NCBI GenBank assembly: GCA_036231565.1
Contig: JAZAHA010000054.1
Location: 1 to 13,460, forward strand
Source: Maricaulis sp036231565
GTDB taxonomy: Bacteria > Pseudomonadota > Alphaproteobacteria > Caulobacterales > Maricaulaceae
Direction: 5' to 3'
DNA: 13,460 nucleotides
The notes below the pieces were generated by a model. It worked only from the letters and a program-made list of their open reading frames with translations, was not told the origin of the DNA and did no database searches. The translations under genes were made by a program, and so were the position numbers. How positions within the stretch are numbered: position 1 is the first letter of the stretch; each line of letters begins with the position of its first letter. Positions 1 to 5,903 of this stretch are shown here, piece by piece.

Positions 1-16
1 CATCGCGTTCATGCTC

Positions 17-42
17 GGGGGCGGTCCGGACGGACCGCCCCC
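17..42. repeat. Perfect GC-rich inverted repeat, possible terminator of a gene to the left
   Basis: Bases 17-28 (GGGGGCGGTCCG) are the exact reverse complement of 31-42, giving a 12-bp stem with a 2-base gap, in practice an 11-bp stem with a 4-base loop. No T run follows it on the plus strand, so it is not a textbook intrinsic terminator. Its place before the next promoter fits the end of a transcript entering from outside the window. I see no convincing gene in bases 1-149. Confidence 0.4.
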
Positions 43-104
43 CCGCCTGCCGTGTGGGGTGGCCTACATCTCATATGCAGGATTCGCTCTTTCTCTGCAT
101 GAGG

Positions 105-119
105 TGTTACACTATATCA
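105..119. promoter_or_regulatory. Putative Zur (zinc uptake regulator) operator
   Basis: The 15-mer TGTTACACTATATCA is an imperfect palindrome (5 of 7 base pairs symmetric). It matches the core of the well-known enterobacterial Zur box, TGTTATA-N-TATAACA, at 12 of 14 defined positions. It ends 30 bases before the chosen start of the MerC-family gene, inside AT-rich DNA that probably also holds the -10 element (TACACT at 108-113 or TATATC at 113-118). Zur binding here would repress the gene when zinc is plentiful. No zur gene lies in the window, so the assignment rests on motif match and position only. Confidence 0.45.
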
Positions 120-149
120 TCGTCATTGACTCCGATCTGCAGGTATCCG

Positions 150-596
150 ATGAAAATGACCGCCAACAGGCAGCGATCCCTCGACGCAACCGGCGTCAGC
201 CTTTCGGTGATCTGTATCCTGCATTGTCTGCTCGTTCCCACCGCCGCATCGGCTGCGCCCCTGCTTTCGCCTGAGCTGGGCTCGCTGTTCGGTCTCAGCC
301 ATGACTGGCACATCGTGATGCTGGCGCTGGCCGCGCCGGTCTCGCTGGTGGCGCTGGGCTGGGGCATGAAATCGGTGGAGGCCGGCTGGCGCATCTTTGC
401 GGCCGGCCTGTCCGGTCTCGTGCTGATGGCAATCGGTGCGTCGCATGTCTTCGGCTCGCTGGCCGAAACCGTGCTGACCCTGACCGGCGTGACGGTGCTG
501 GCCGGGGCTCACCTGGTGAACTGGCGCGCCCGGGCCCGGGCCGGGCATGTCCATCGCCGCGATTGCGGCCTGTGCGAGCACGAGCCGCACGCCTGA
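150..596 (+). CDS. MerC-family membrane protein, probably a metal-handling protein
   Basis: A 148-residue inner-membrane protein with about four hydrophobic segments (roughly residues 14-36, 52-72, 82-100 and 104-122). The first helix carries C22-I-L-H25-C26 followed by P30, the C-x-x-H-C-type signature of the MerC family. The C-terminal tail is rich in metal ligands (H133, H135, C139, C142, H144, H147). Mercuric MerC proteins move Hg(II) across the inner membrane using two cysteine pairs. Here two pairs also exist (22/26 and 139/142), but no mer genes lie nearby. Many chromosomal MerC-domain proteins have no proven substrate. The ATG at 150 was chosen over the in-frame ATG at 54, because the earlier start would put the operator-like palindrome inside the gene; the ATG at 156 is also possible. 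The ribosome site is weak (AGGT at 141-144). The Zur-like box upstream suggests a role in zinc homeostasis, which is inference. Confidence 0.8.
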   Translation: MKMTANRQRSLDATGVSLSVICILHCLLVPTAASAAPLLSPELGSLFGLSHDWHIVMLALAAPVSLVALGWGMKSVEAGWRIFAAGLSGLVLMAIGASHVFGSLAETVLTLTGVTVLAGAHLVNWRARARAGHVHRRDCGLCEHEPHA

Positions 597-615
597 GGCG
601 GAGTCAGCTTCGCCC

Positions 616-643
616 TTGCAATAGCGCTGTTTCCGCGTATAAG
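616..643 (+). promoter_or_regulatory. Putative promoter of rpmI-rplT
   Basis: TTGCAA (616-621) and TATAAG (638-643) are separated by 16 bases and resemble housekeeping sigma -35 and -10 elements. Transcription would begin near 650 and leave a leader of about 90 bases before rpmI. No better pair is visible between the MerC gene and rpmI. Confidence 0.45.
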
Positions 644-707
644 ACCCCGCTTCCAACTCCAGCCTGACGGGCCCGTTCGACATGCCCGCTGGCTGTAACA
701 TCCACAA

Positions 708-723
708 GACCGCTCCGGCGGTC
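708..723 (+). other. Small leader hairpin just upstream of the rpmI ribosome-binding site
   Basis: GACCGC (708-713) pairs with GCGGTC (718-723) around a TCCG loop, four bases before the Shine-Dalgarno AAAGGAG (728-734). Ribosomal protein operons are often controlled by their own product binding the leader, and L20 does this in other phyla. Nothing here matches a leader family I know, so a regulatory role is only a possibility. Confidence 0.3.
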
Positions 724-740
724 CTGCAAAGGAGATGAAA

Positions 741-941
741 ATGTCGAAGATGAAGACGAAGAGCGGCGCCAAAAAGCGCTTCAAGCTCACTGCCACGGGC
801 AAGGTGAAAGCCGGCCAGGCCGGCAAGCGCCACGGCATGATCAAGCGGACCAACAAGCAGATCCGCAACAAGCGCGGCCTGACGACATTGTCGCCCCAGG
901 ATGCGCGGATCGTGAAAAAATACATCCCGAACGGCCTGTAA
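741..941 (+). CDS. rpmI: 50S ribosomal protein L35
   Basis: This small, very basic protein of the large ribosomal subunit has 66 residues, the usual L35 length. The sequence begins MSKMKTKSGAKKRFKLT and carries the family's KRTNKQIRNKRG stretch and the C-terminal KKYIPNG. An ATG at 735 lies in frame but abuts the Shine-Dalgarno AAAGGAG (728-734). The ATG at 741 leaves a normal 6-base spacing and gives the family-typical N terminus, so it is taken as the start. rplT follows 29 bases later with its own ribosome site, so the two are surely co-transcribed. infC, which precedes rpmI in many bacteria, is not present; a MerC-family gene sits there instead, so the unit appears to start at rpmI. Confidence 0.97.
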   Translation: MSKMKTKSGAKKRFKLTATGKVKAGQAGKRHGMIKRTNKQIRNKRGLTTLSPQDARIVKKYIPNGL

Positions 942-970
942 GCCGCGGCAGCTGAGTTAGGAGCACACCC

Positions 971-1327
971 ATGTCTCGAGTTACGTCCGGACCGGCGACC
1001 GCCAAGCGCCACAAGAAAGTCATCAAAGCGGCCAAGGGCTATTATGGCCGCCGCAAGAACACCTTCCGCGCTGCCGTACAGGCTGTGGAGAAGGCTGGCC
1101 AGTACGCCTATCGCGACCGCCGTGCCAAGAAGCGCAATTTCCGCGGTCTCTGGATCCAGCGCATCAATGCCGGTGCCCGCGAGCACGGCATGACCTATTC
1201 GGTCTTCATGAACGGTCTGAACAAGGCCGGCATCGAAGTTGACCGCAAGGTCCTGTCCGACATCGCGATCCGCGAACCGGAAGCCTTCAAGGCGCTCGTC
1301 GATCAGGCGCGCGCTGCGCTGGGCTAA
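971..1327 (+). CDS. rplT: 50S ribosomal protein L20
   Basis: L20 binds 23S rRNA early in assembly of the large ribosomal subunit. The 118 residues match the family length. Typical features are the basic N-terminal extension with RHKKVIKAAKGYYGRRKNTFR, the RDRRAKKRNFRGLWIQRINA core and the C-terminal LSDIAIREPEAFKALVD. The start is supported by TTAGGAG (957-963) with a 7-base spacing. It is the second gene of the rpmI-rplT unit, and an intrinsic terminator follows 23 bases after the stop. pheS and pheT downstream are therefore probably transcribed at least partly on their own. In some bacteria L20 represses its own operon; nothing visible here proves that. Confidence 0.97.
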   Translation: MSRVTSGPATAKRHKKVIKAAKGYYGRRKNTFRAAVQAVEKAGQYAYRDRRAKKRNFRGLWIQRINAGAREHGMTYSVFMNGLNKAGIEVDRKVLSDIAIREPEAFKALVDQARAALG

Positions 1328-1350
1328 TCCCGGTCACACCGATCCGATTG

Positions 1351-1386
1351 AAAAGGCCCGCCAGCGCACCGCCGGCGGGCCTTTTT
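1351..1386 (+). terminator. Intrinsic terminator after rplT
   Basis: AAAAGGCCCGCC (1351-1362) is perfectly complementary to 1374-1385, with an 11-base loop. The stem runs into TTTTT (1382-1386) followed by CTTTT. The A tract on the left means it could also work on the opposite strand. Confidence 0.85.
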
Positions 1387-1391
1387 CTTTT

Positions 1392-1531
1392 GGCCCTTCG
1401 GGCCGCCCCTCATCCGGGCTCCGCCCACCTTCTCCCCGGTCGGGGAGAAGGCAATGACAACCCCGTCACGCTCCCCCTCACCCCTGCAGGGAAGAGGGAT
1501 CAAGGGTGAGGGGTGCGCGGCGGAGCCGCGC
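1392..1531. repeat. Cluster of palindromes resembling an alphaproteobacterial intergenic repeat
   Basis: Five perfect inverted repeats stand in a row. They are GGCCC/GGGCC (1392-1404), GGGC/GCCC (1416-1426), an 11-bp stem CCTTCTCCCCG (1428-1438) with 1441-1451, a 10-bp stem CCCCTCACCC (1474-1483) with 1504-1513, and GCGCGGC (1515-1521) with 1525-1531. The order 'cctcatccgg, small hairpin, ccttctcccc...ggggagaagg' is a pattern I recognise from dispersed non-coding repeats in many alphaproteobacterial genomes. Together with the terminator it fills most of the 289-base gap between rplT and pheS; I see no gene there. It may act as an RNA structure or be a remnant of a small non-autonomous mobile repeat. 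Copy number cannot be judged from one window. Confidence 0.6.
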
Positions 1532-1616
1532 AAGAGAGACTTGTGCCGCCACTCCCTGTCGACACTGCATAATCCAGCCGCTAAACCCACCTCGACCGCG
1601 AGGGACTGAGAACACC

Positions 1617-2699
1617 ATGACCGACACATCCAATCTCGACACGCTGGAAGCCGAGGTCCGCAGCCAGATTGATGGCGCGGCCGACGAGGCGGCACTGGAC
1701 GCCGTGCGCGTGTCCGCCCTGGGCAAGAAGGGCTCGGTTTCGCTGATGATGCGCGAGCTGGGCAAGATGAGCCCGGAAGAGCGCCAGGTGATGGGCCCCG
1801 CGCTCAATGGTCTCAAGACCCGCCTCAACGATGCGATCGAGGCGCGCAAGGCCGATCTGGAGGCCAGGGCGCTGGACTCGGCGCTGGCCTCGGAAACGGT
1901 CGACATCACCCTGCCGGTGCGTCCGGAACCGCAAGGCTCGCTGCACCCGATCACCCAGGTGATGGAAGAACTGGCCGTGATCTTCGCGGATATGGGTTTC
2001 GAGGTCGCCGAAGGGCCGGATGTCGAGGACGACTTCCACAATTTCACCGCCCTGAACTTCCCGCCCGGCCACCCGGCGCGCGACACCCAGGACACTTTCT
2101 TCATGCGGCCGGACGCGAACGGCGAGCGCAAGGTGCTGCGCACTCACACCTCGCCGGTGCAGATCCGCACCATGCTGAAAGGCAAGACGCCGATCCGCAT
2201 CATCGTGCCGGGCCGCGTCTATCGTTGCGACTGGGACCAGACCCACACGCCGATGTTCCACCAGGTCGAAGGCCTGGTGATCGATCGCGAGGCGAATATG
2301 GGTCACCTCAAGGGCACGCTGCTGGACTTTATCGCGGCCTTTTTCGAGACCGACCAGGTGGAAGCCCGCTTCCGCCCGCACCACTTCCCCTTCACCGAGC
2401 CGAGCGCCGAGATGGATGTGCGCTATGAGCGCGTCGGCGACGCGGTGAAAGTGGGTTCGGGCGACAAGTGGATGGAAATCCTCGGCTGCGGCATGGTCCA
2501 CCCGAATGTGATCCGCAATTGCGGCCTCGACCCGGACGAGTTCCAGGGCTTCGCCTGGGGCATGGGTGTGGACCGTCTCGCCATGCTGAAATACGGCGCG
2601 CCGGACCTGCGTGACTTCTTCAATTCCGACAAGCGCTGGCTGAACCATTACGGCTTCACCCCGCTGCTGCAGGCCAATCTGGCGACGGGGCTGAGCTAG
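1617..2699 (+). CDS. pheS: Phenylalanine--tRNA ligase alpha subunit
   Basis: This is the catalytic subunit of the cytoplasmic alpha2-beta2 PheRS, which activates phenylalanine with ATP and charges tRNA-Phe. It has 360 residues, a normal bacterial length. The N-terminal coiled-coil tRNA-binding arm spans about 1-85. The class II catalytic core follows, with motif 2 around VYRCDWDQTH...FHQVEG (201-219), the substrate-pocket sequence FPFTEPSAE (257-265) and motif 3 GMGVDRLAML (315-324). The ATG at 1617 gives the expected N terminus; the open frame extends back to 1506, but only through the palindromic repeat region. The ribosome site is weak (AGGGA, 1601-1605). I see no phenylalanine-rich leader peptide or attenuator between 1532 and 1616. 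About 18 residues after the usual family end form a short tail. The partner pheT lies downstream, separated by another gene. Confidence 0.97.
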   Translation: MTDTSNLDTLEAEVRSQIDGAADEAALDAVRVSALGKKGSVSLMMRELGKMSPEERQVMGPALNGLKTRLNDAIEARKADLEARALDSALASETVDITLPVRPEPQGSLHPITQVMEELAVIFADMGFEVAEGPDVEDDFHNFTALNFPPGHPARDTQDTFFMRPDANGERKVLRTHTSPVQIRTMLKGKTPIRIIVPGRVYRCDWDQTHTPMFHQVEGLVIDREANMGHLKGTLLDFIAAFFETDQVEARFRPHHFPFTEPSAEMDVRYERVGDAVKVGSGDKWMEILGCGMVHPNVIRNCGLDPDEFQGFAWGMGVDRLAMLKYGAPDLRDFFNSDKRWLNHYGFTPLLQANLATGLS

Positions 2700-2708
2700 G
2701 CCGGTTCG

Positions 2709-3305
2709 ATGTGGCGCTGGCTCTCCCATAACCACCAGACGCTGACGGCGGTCGGCGCGATGCTCGTGGGCATCGCAGCGCTGTTTGTCGCCTGGGATCA
2801 GGGCCGCGTGATGCGGGCGCAGCAGCATGGGGCGGTGGTGCCGGTGCTGCAGATCGACGGCTTCATGGTTACGCGGCCGGAAACCCGCTCGATCGGCCTG
2901 CGTGTCTACAATAACGGCGTCGGCCCGGCGATGATCGAGAGCGTCACTCTTCGCCGCGATGGCGTGGAAGTGCAGGGATTTGCGGAGCTGATGGCGGTTC
3001 TGCCGTCTGACCAGGACCGTTCCTGGGCCACCCTGGCCGGCCGCACGCTTGCGCCCGGCGGCGAGGTCGAGCCGATCATGATCCAGTGGCCGCGCGCCTC
3101 GCTGGAAGGCCCTGCCGTCAACGCGCTGCTGACCGAGTGGGAGCTCTGGCAGGTCGAGGCCTGCTACTGCTCGGTCTTCGACCGTTGCTGGACCACCCGG
3201 ACGTCCAATGCCCGTCCTGTGCCCGTGCGCCGTTGCGAGGCACAGCGGGACGATGTTTTCCAAACTCTCGGATCCGTGCCTGACACGGAGGAGCCCGAAC
3301 AATGA
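2709..3305 (+). CDS. Unidentified membrane-anchored protein between pheS and pheT
   Basis: A 198-residue protein I do not recognise. Residues 11-29 form one hydrophobic segment, preceded by a short N terminus, so it is probably anchored in the inner membrane with the rest outside the cytoplasm. The remainder looks like a beta-rich domain, with the stretch RVYNNGVGPAMIESVTLRRDG (split here as RVYNNGVGPA at 65-74 and MIESVTLRRDG at 75-85) resembling Ig-like folds in envelope proteins. Near the C terminus lie C152, C154, C160 and C176, which could pair as disulfides. The gene begins 9 bases after the pheS stop, and its stop overlaps the pheT start (ATGA at 3302-3305), so it is translated as part of the operon and is probably coupled to pheT. 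Its ribosome site is poor. The link to phenylalanyl-tRNA synthesis is position only; a function in charging is unlikely for an exported protein. Confidence 0.85.
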   Translation: MWRWLSHNHQTLTAVGAMLVGIAALFVAWDQGRVMRAQQHGAVVPVLQIDGFMVTRPETRSIGLRVYNNGVGPAMIESVTLRRDGVEVQGFAELMAVLPSDQDRSWATLAGRTLAPGGEVEPIMIQWPRASLEGPAVNALLTEWELWQVEACYCSVFDRCWTTRTSNARPVPVRRCEAQRDDVFQTLGSVPDTEEPEQ

Positions 3306-5701
3306 AATTCCCGCTTTCCTGGCTGAAATACCATCTCGAGACCGACGCCTCCCTGGAGGAGATCGCCGAGGCCATGACCATGGCCGGGCTGGAGATCGAG
3401 GAGATCGACAATCCGCTGGAAAAGTTTGCGGATTTCTCGGTCTGCCATGTCATCGAGGCGGTGCAGCATCCCGATGCCGACAAGCTGCGGGTCTGCCGTG
3501 TGGCGACGAAGGACGGCGAGAAGCAGATCGTCTGCGGCGCGCCGAATGCCCGCACCGGCATGTATGCCGTCTATGCCCCGCTGGGGGCCTACATTCCGGG
3601 TCTCGACTTCGCGCTGGACAAGAAGCCGCGCAAGATCCGCGGCGTGGAGAGCCACGGTATGATGTGTTCGGCCCGCGAGCTGGAGCTGGGCGAGGATCAT
3701 GACGGCATCATCGATCTGCCCGAGCCCTTCGAGGTCGGCGCGCCGGCCGTTGTGGCGCTGGGCATGGCCGACCCGGTCATCGATTTCGAAGTGACGCCGA
3801 ACCGGCCGGACTGGCTGGGTGTGCGCGGTATTGCCCGCGACCTCGCGGCCACCGGCATCGGCACGCTGAAAACCCATGACATCGAGAACATTCCCGGCAG
3901 TTTCCCGTGCCCGGTGACGGTCGAACTGGACTGGCCGGAAGCCTGCCCCGTGTTTGCCGGGCGCGTGATCCGCGGTGTGAAGAACGGCGAGAGCCCGGAC
4001 TGGCTGAAAAAGGCGCTGAAGGCGATCGGTCTGCGTCCGATCAACTTCCTGGCCGATATCACCAACATGATCTCCTACGACCGCTGCCGGCCGTTGCACG
4101 TCTATGACCTGGCCAAGCTGGACGGTCCGATCCGGGCCCGCCGCGGCAAGGGCGAGGCCGACCGGTTCGAGGCGCTGGACAACAAGGAATACGTGCCGGG
4201 CGAAGACCAGTGCGTCATCGCTGACGACACGCATTGCCTCGGCTTCGGCGGTATCATGGGCGGCACGTATTCCGGCGTGACGTCGGAGACGACCGATGTC
4301 TTCATCGAAAGCGCCTGGTTCGATCCGCAGATCACCCGCGCAACCGGCAAGGCGACCGGCATCGACTCGGACGCGAAATACCGTTTCGAGCGCGGCGTCG
4401 ACCCGGCCTCGCCGCAGGCCGGTATCGAGCAGGCCAGCGAGCTGATCCTGAAATTCTGTGGCGGCGAGGCGTCCGAGACGATTGTCGTCGGCGAGCCCCC
4501 CGCGCCGCCTGCGGATATCGAATTTCCGCTGGCCGAGGTGAAGCGCTTGACCGGGCTCGACCTGCCGCGTGACGAGATCGTGCGCATTCTCGAAGCGCTC
4601 GGCTTTGCGCCTAAGGGCGAGGGCGATGTGCTGACGGTGGGCGTGCCCTCCTGGCGCATGGACTGCACCCAGAAGGCCGACCTCGTCGAGGAAGTCGCGC
4701 GCATCCACGGTTTCGACAAGCTGGACGCGGTGTCTCTGCCACGCCCGCCCGTGCGCCGCGAAGCGCCGGCGACGGTGATGCAGTTGCGTGCCCGCTATGC
4801 CCGCCGCGCGCTGGCCGGCCGCGGCTATTCGGAAACCGTCACCTGGTCCTTCTGCGAGACGAAGCAGGCGGCCCTGTTCGGCGGCCATGGCGAAGGCCTG
4901 GCGCTGGAAAACCCGATCTCGTCGGAACTCGATGTGATGCGGCCGACGGCGCTGATCCATTTGCTCACCGCGCTGCAGGCCAATGCCGACCGCGGCCAGA
5001 CCGATCCGCGCCTGTTCGAGGTGGGTCCGGTCTATCTGACCGACAAGCCGGACGGGCAGCGTCTCGTGGCGACCGGTGTGCGCCGTGTCGAGGCGGGCCG
5101 TCACTGGGCCGGAACCCGCATGCCCGACGTGTTCGATGCCAAGGCCGATGCGCTGGCGGCGCTGGCGGCGGCCGGCGCTCCGGCCGATAGCCTCCAGGTT
5201 GCGGCTGAGGCGCGCGAATGGTGGCATCCGGGTCGGTCCGGCGTGCTGCGCCTGGGGCCGAAGAATGTGCTGGCCGAGTTCGGCGAGATCCATCCCGGCA
5301 TTCTCAAGGCGCTGGACATCGACGGACGTGTGCTGGCCTTCGAGATCGTGCTCGACAATATCCCGCAGCCCAAGAAGGCGTCCGGCCTGAAGGCCCGTGG
5401 CCAGCTGGACCGCGCCGAGCTCCTGCCTGTGCATCGCGACTTCGCCTTCCTCGTCGGCAAGGATGTCCCGGCGGACACGCTGATCCGGGCGGCGAAGGGG
5501 GCGGACAAGGCGCTGATCTCCGACGTCACCGTGTTCGACGTCTATGACGGCAAGGGTGTGCCGGAAGGCCAGGTCTCGCTCGCCCTGGAGGTCACCCTGC
5601 AGCCGCGCGAAAAAACGCTGACCGATGAAGAGATCGATGCCGTCGCGGCCGCGATTGTCTCCAAGGTTGAGAAGGCGTCCGGCGGCACGCTGCGCGGCTG
5701 A
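3302..5701 (+). CDS. pheT: Phenylalanine--tRNA ligase beta subunit
   Basis: This is the non-catalytic subunit of PheRS, which binds tRNA-Phe and hydrolyses mischarged tRNA. Its 799 residues match full-length bacterial PheT. In order: an N-terminal segment (1-38); an OB-fold tRNA-binding domain (about 39-150, with HPDADKLRVCRV and VCGAPNARTG); the DFEVTPNRPDWLGVRGIARD stretch; the B3/B4 editing module (about 205-375, with DITNMISYD, GIMGG and RFERGVDP); the B5 domain (about 400-470); a catalytic-like core; and the C-terminal FDX-ACB anticodon-binding domain (about 705-799, with HRDFAFLVG and LTDEEIDA). The start has a strong ribosome site, CGGAGGAG (3286-3293), 8 bases upstream, and overlaps the preceding stop by 4 bases. 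A strong terminator follows 35 bases after the stop, so pheT is the last gene of its unit. Confidence 0.97.
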   Translation: MKFPLSWLKYHLETDASLEEIAEAMTMAGLEIEEIDNPLEKFADFSVCHVIEAVQHPDADKLRVCRVATKDGEKQIVCGAPNARTGMYAVYAPLGAYIPGLDFALDKKPRKIRGVESHGMMCSARELELGEDHDGIIDLPEPFEVGAPAVVALGMADPVIDFEVTPNRPDWLGVRGIARDLAATGIGTLKTHDIENIPGSFPCPVTVELDWPEACPVFAGRVIRGVKNGESPDWLKKALKAIGLRPINFLADITNMISYDRCRPLHVYDLAKLDGPIRARRGKGEADRFEALDNKEYVPGEDQCVIADDTHCLGFGGIMGGTYSGVTSETTDVFIESAWFDPQITRATGKATGIDSDAKYRFERGVDPASPQAGIEQASELILKFCGGEASETIVVGEPPAPPADIEFPLAEVKRLTGLDLPRDEIVRILEALGFAPKGEGDVLTVGVPSWRMDCTQKADLVEEVARIHGFDKLDAVSLPRPPVRREAPATVMQLRARYARRALAGRGYSETVTWSFCETKQAALFGGHGEGLALENPISSELDVMRPTALIHLLTALQANADRGQTDPRLFEVGPVYLTDKPDGQRLVATGVRRVEAGRHWAGTRMPDVFDAKADALAALAAAGAPADSLQVAAEAREWWHPGRSGVLRLGPKNVLAEFGEIHPGILKALDIDGRVLAFEIVLDNIPQPKKASGLKARGQLDRAELLPVHRDFAFLVGKDVPADTLIRAAKGADKALISDVTVFDVYDGKGVPEGQVSLALEVTLQPREKTLTDEEIDAVAAAIVSKVEKASGGTLRG

Positions 5702-5736
5702 CCGGCCAGAATTCGCGTCTGAAGAGAATACGTTGG

Positions 5737-5774
5737 CGCCACTTTCCCCTGTGCGGGGAAAGTGGCGTTTTCTT
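5737..5774 (+). terminator. Strong intrinsic terminator after pheT
   Basis: CGCCACTTTCCCC (5737-5749) is exactly complementary to 5755-5767, a 13-bp stem with the loop TGTGC, followed directly by TTTTCTT (5768-5774). It closes the pheS-pheT unit. Confidence 0.9.
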
Positions 5775-5835
5775 GTGCCGGGAGACCGGAAAAATCAAAA
5801 ATCGCGCCACAGGCGTATGGTCGCGAGACGCTACA

Positions 5836-5870
5836 GCCGCTAGTATGGTTAATGAAATCTTGCTAGCGGC
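5836..5870. promoter_or_regulatory. Perfect 8-bp inverted repeat enclosing a CtrA-like half-site
   Basis: GCCGCTAG (5836-5843) and CTAGCGGC (5863-5870) are exact reverse complements 19 bases apart, starting 68 bases before the next gene. Between them lies ATGGTTAA (5845-5852), the reverse complement of the TTAACCAT half-site recognised by CtrA in Caulobacter-type bacteria. A partial second half (TTGC, 5860-5863) follows at the 7-base spacing. It could be an operator or a leader stem-loop. The rest of 5775-5903 shows no other clear signal apart from a ribosome site. Confidence 0.35.
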
Positions 5871-5903
5871 AGAGGCGGTGGGGGCCTCGGAGAGGCGGAC
5901 CGA

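Noticed and set aside
17..42. Start of a minus-strand gene at the left edge (ATG at 12-10)
   Set aside because: No ribosome site precedes it and only a few codons are visible, so it cannot be supported.
54..149. Upstream start for the MerC-family gene
   Set aside because: It would add 32 residues unlike the family and would place the promoter and Zur-like palindrome inside the coding region.
1532..1616. Attenuator or leader peptide for pheS
   Set aside because: No short frame with repeated Phe codons and no competing hairpins followed by a T run were found in this stretch.
1581..3302. Minus-strand open frame of 573 codons opposite pheS
   Set aside because: It lies antisense to pheS and the following gene, has an Arg/His-rich shadow composition and shows no recognisable domain.
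3164..5434. Minus-strand open frame of 756 codons opposite pheT
   Set aside because: pheT on the other strand is a full, unmistakable gene. The antisense frame is a GC-rich shadow with low-complexity Arg/His/Gly-rich translation and no ribosome site.
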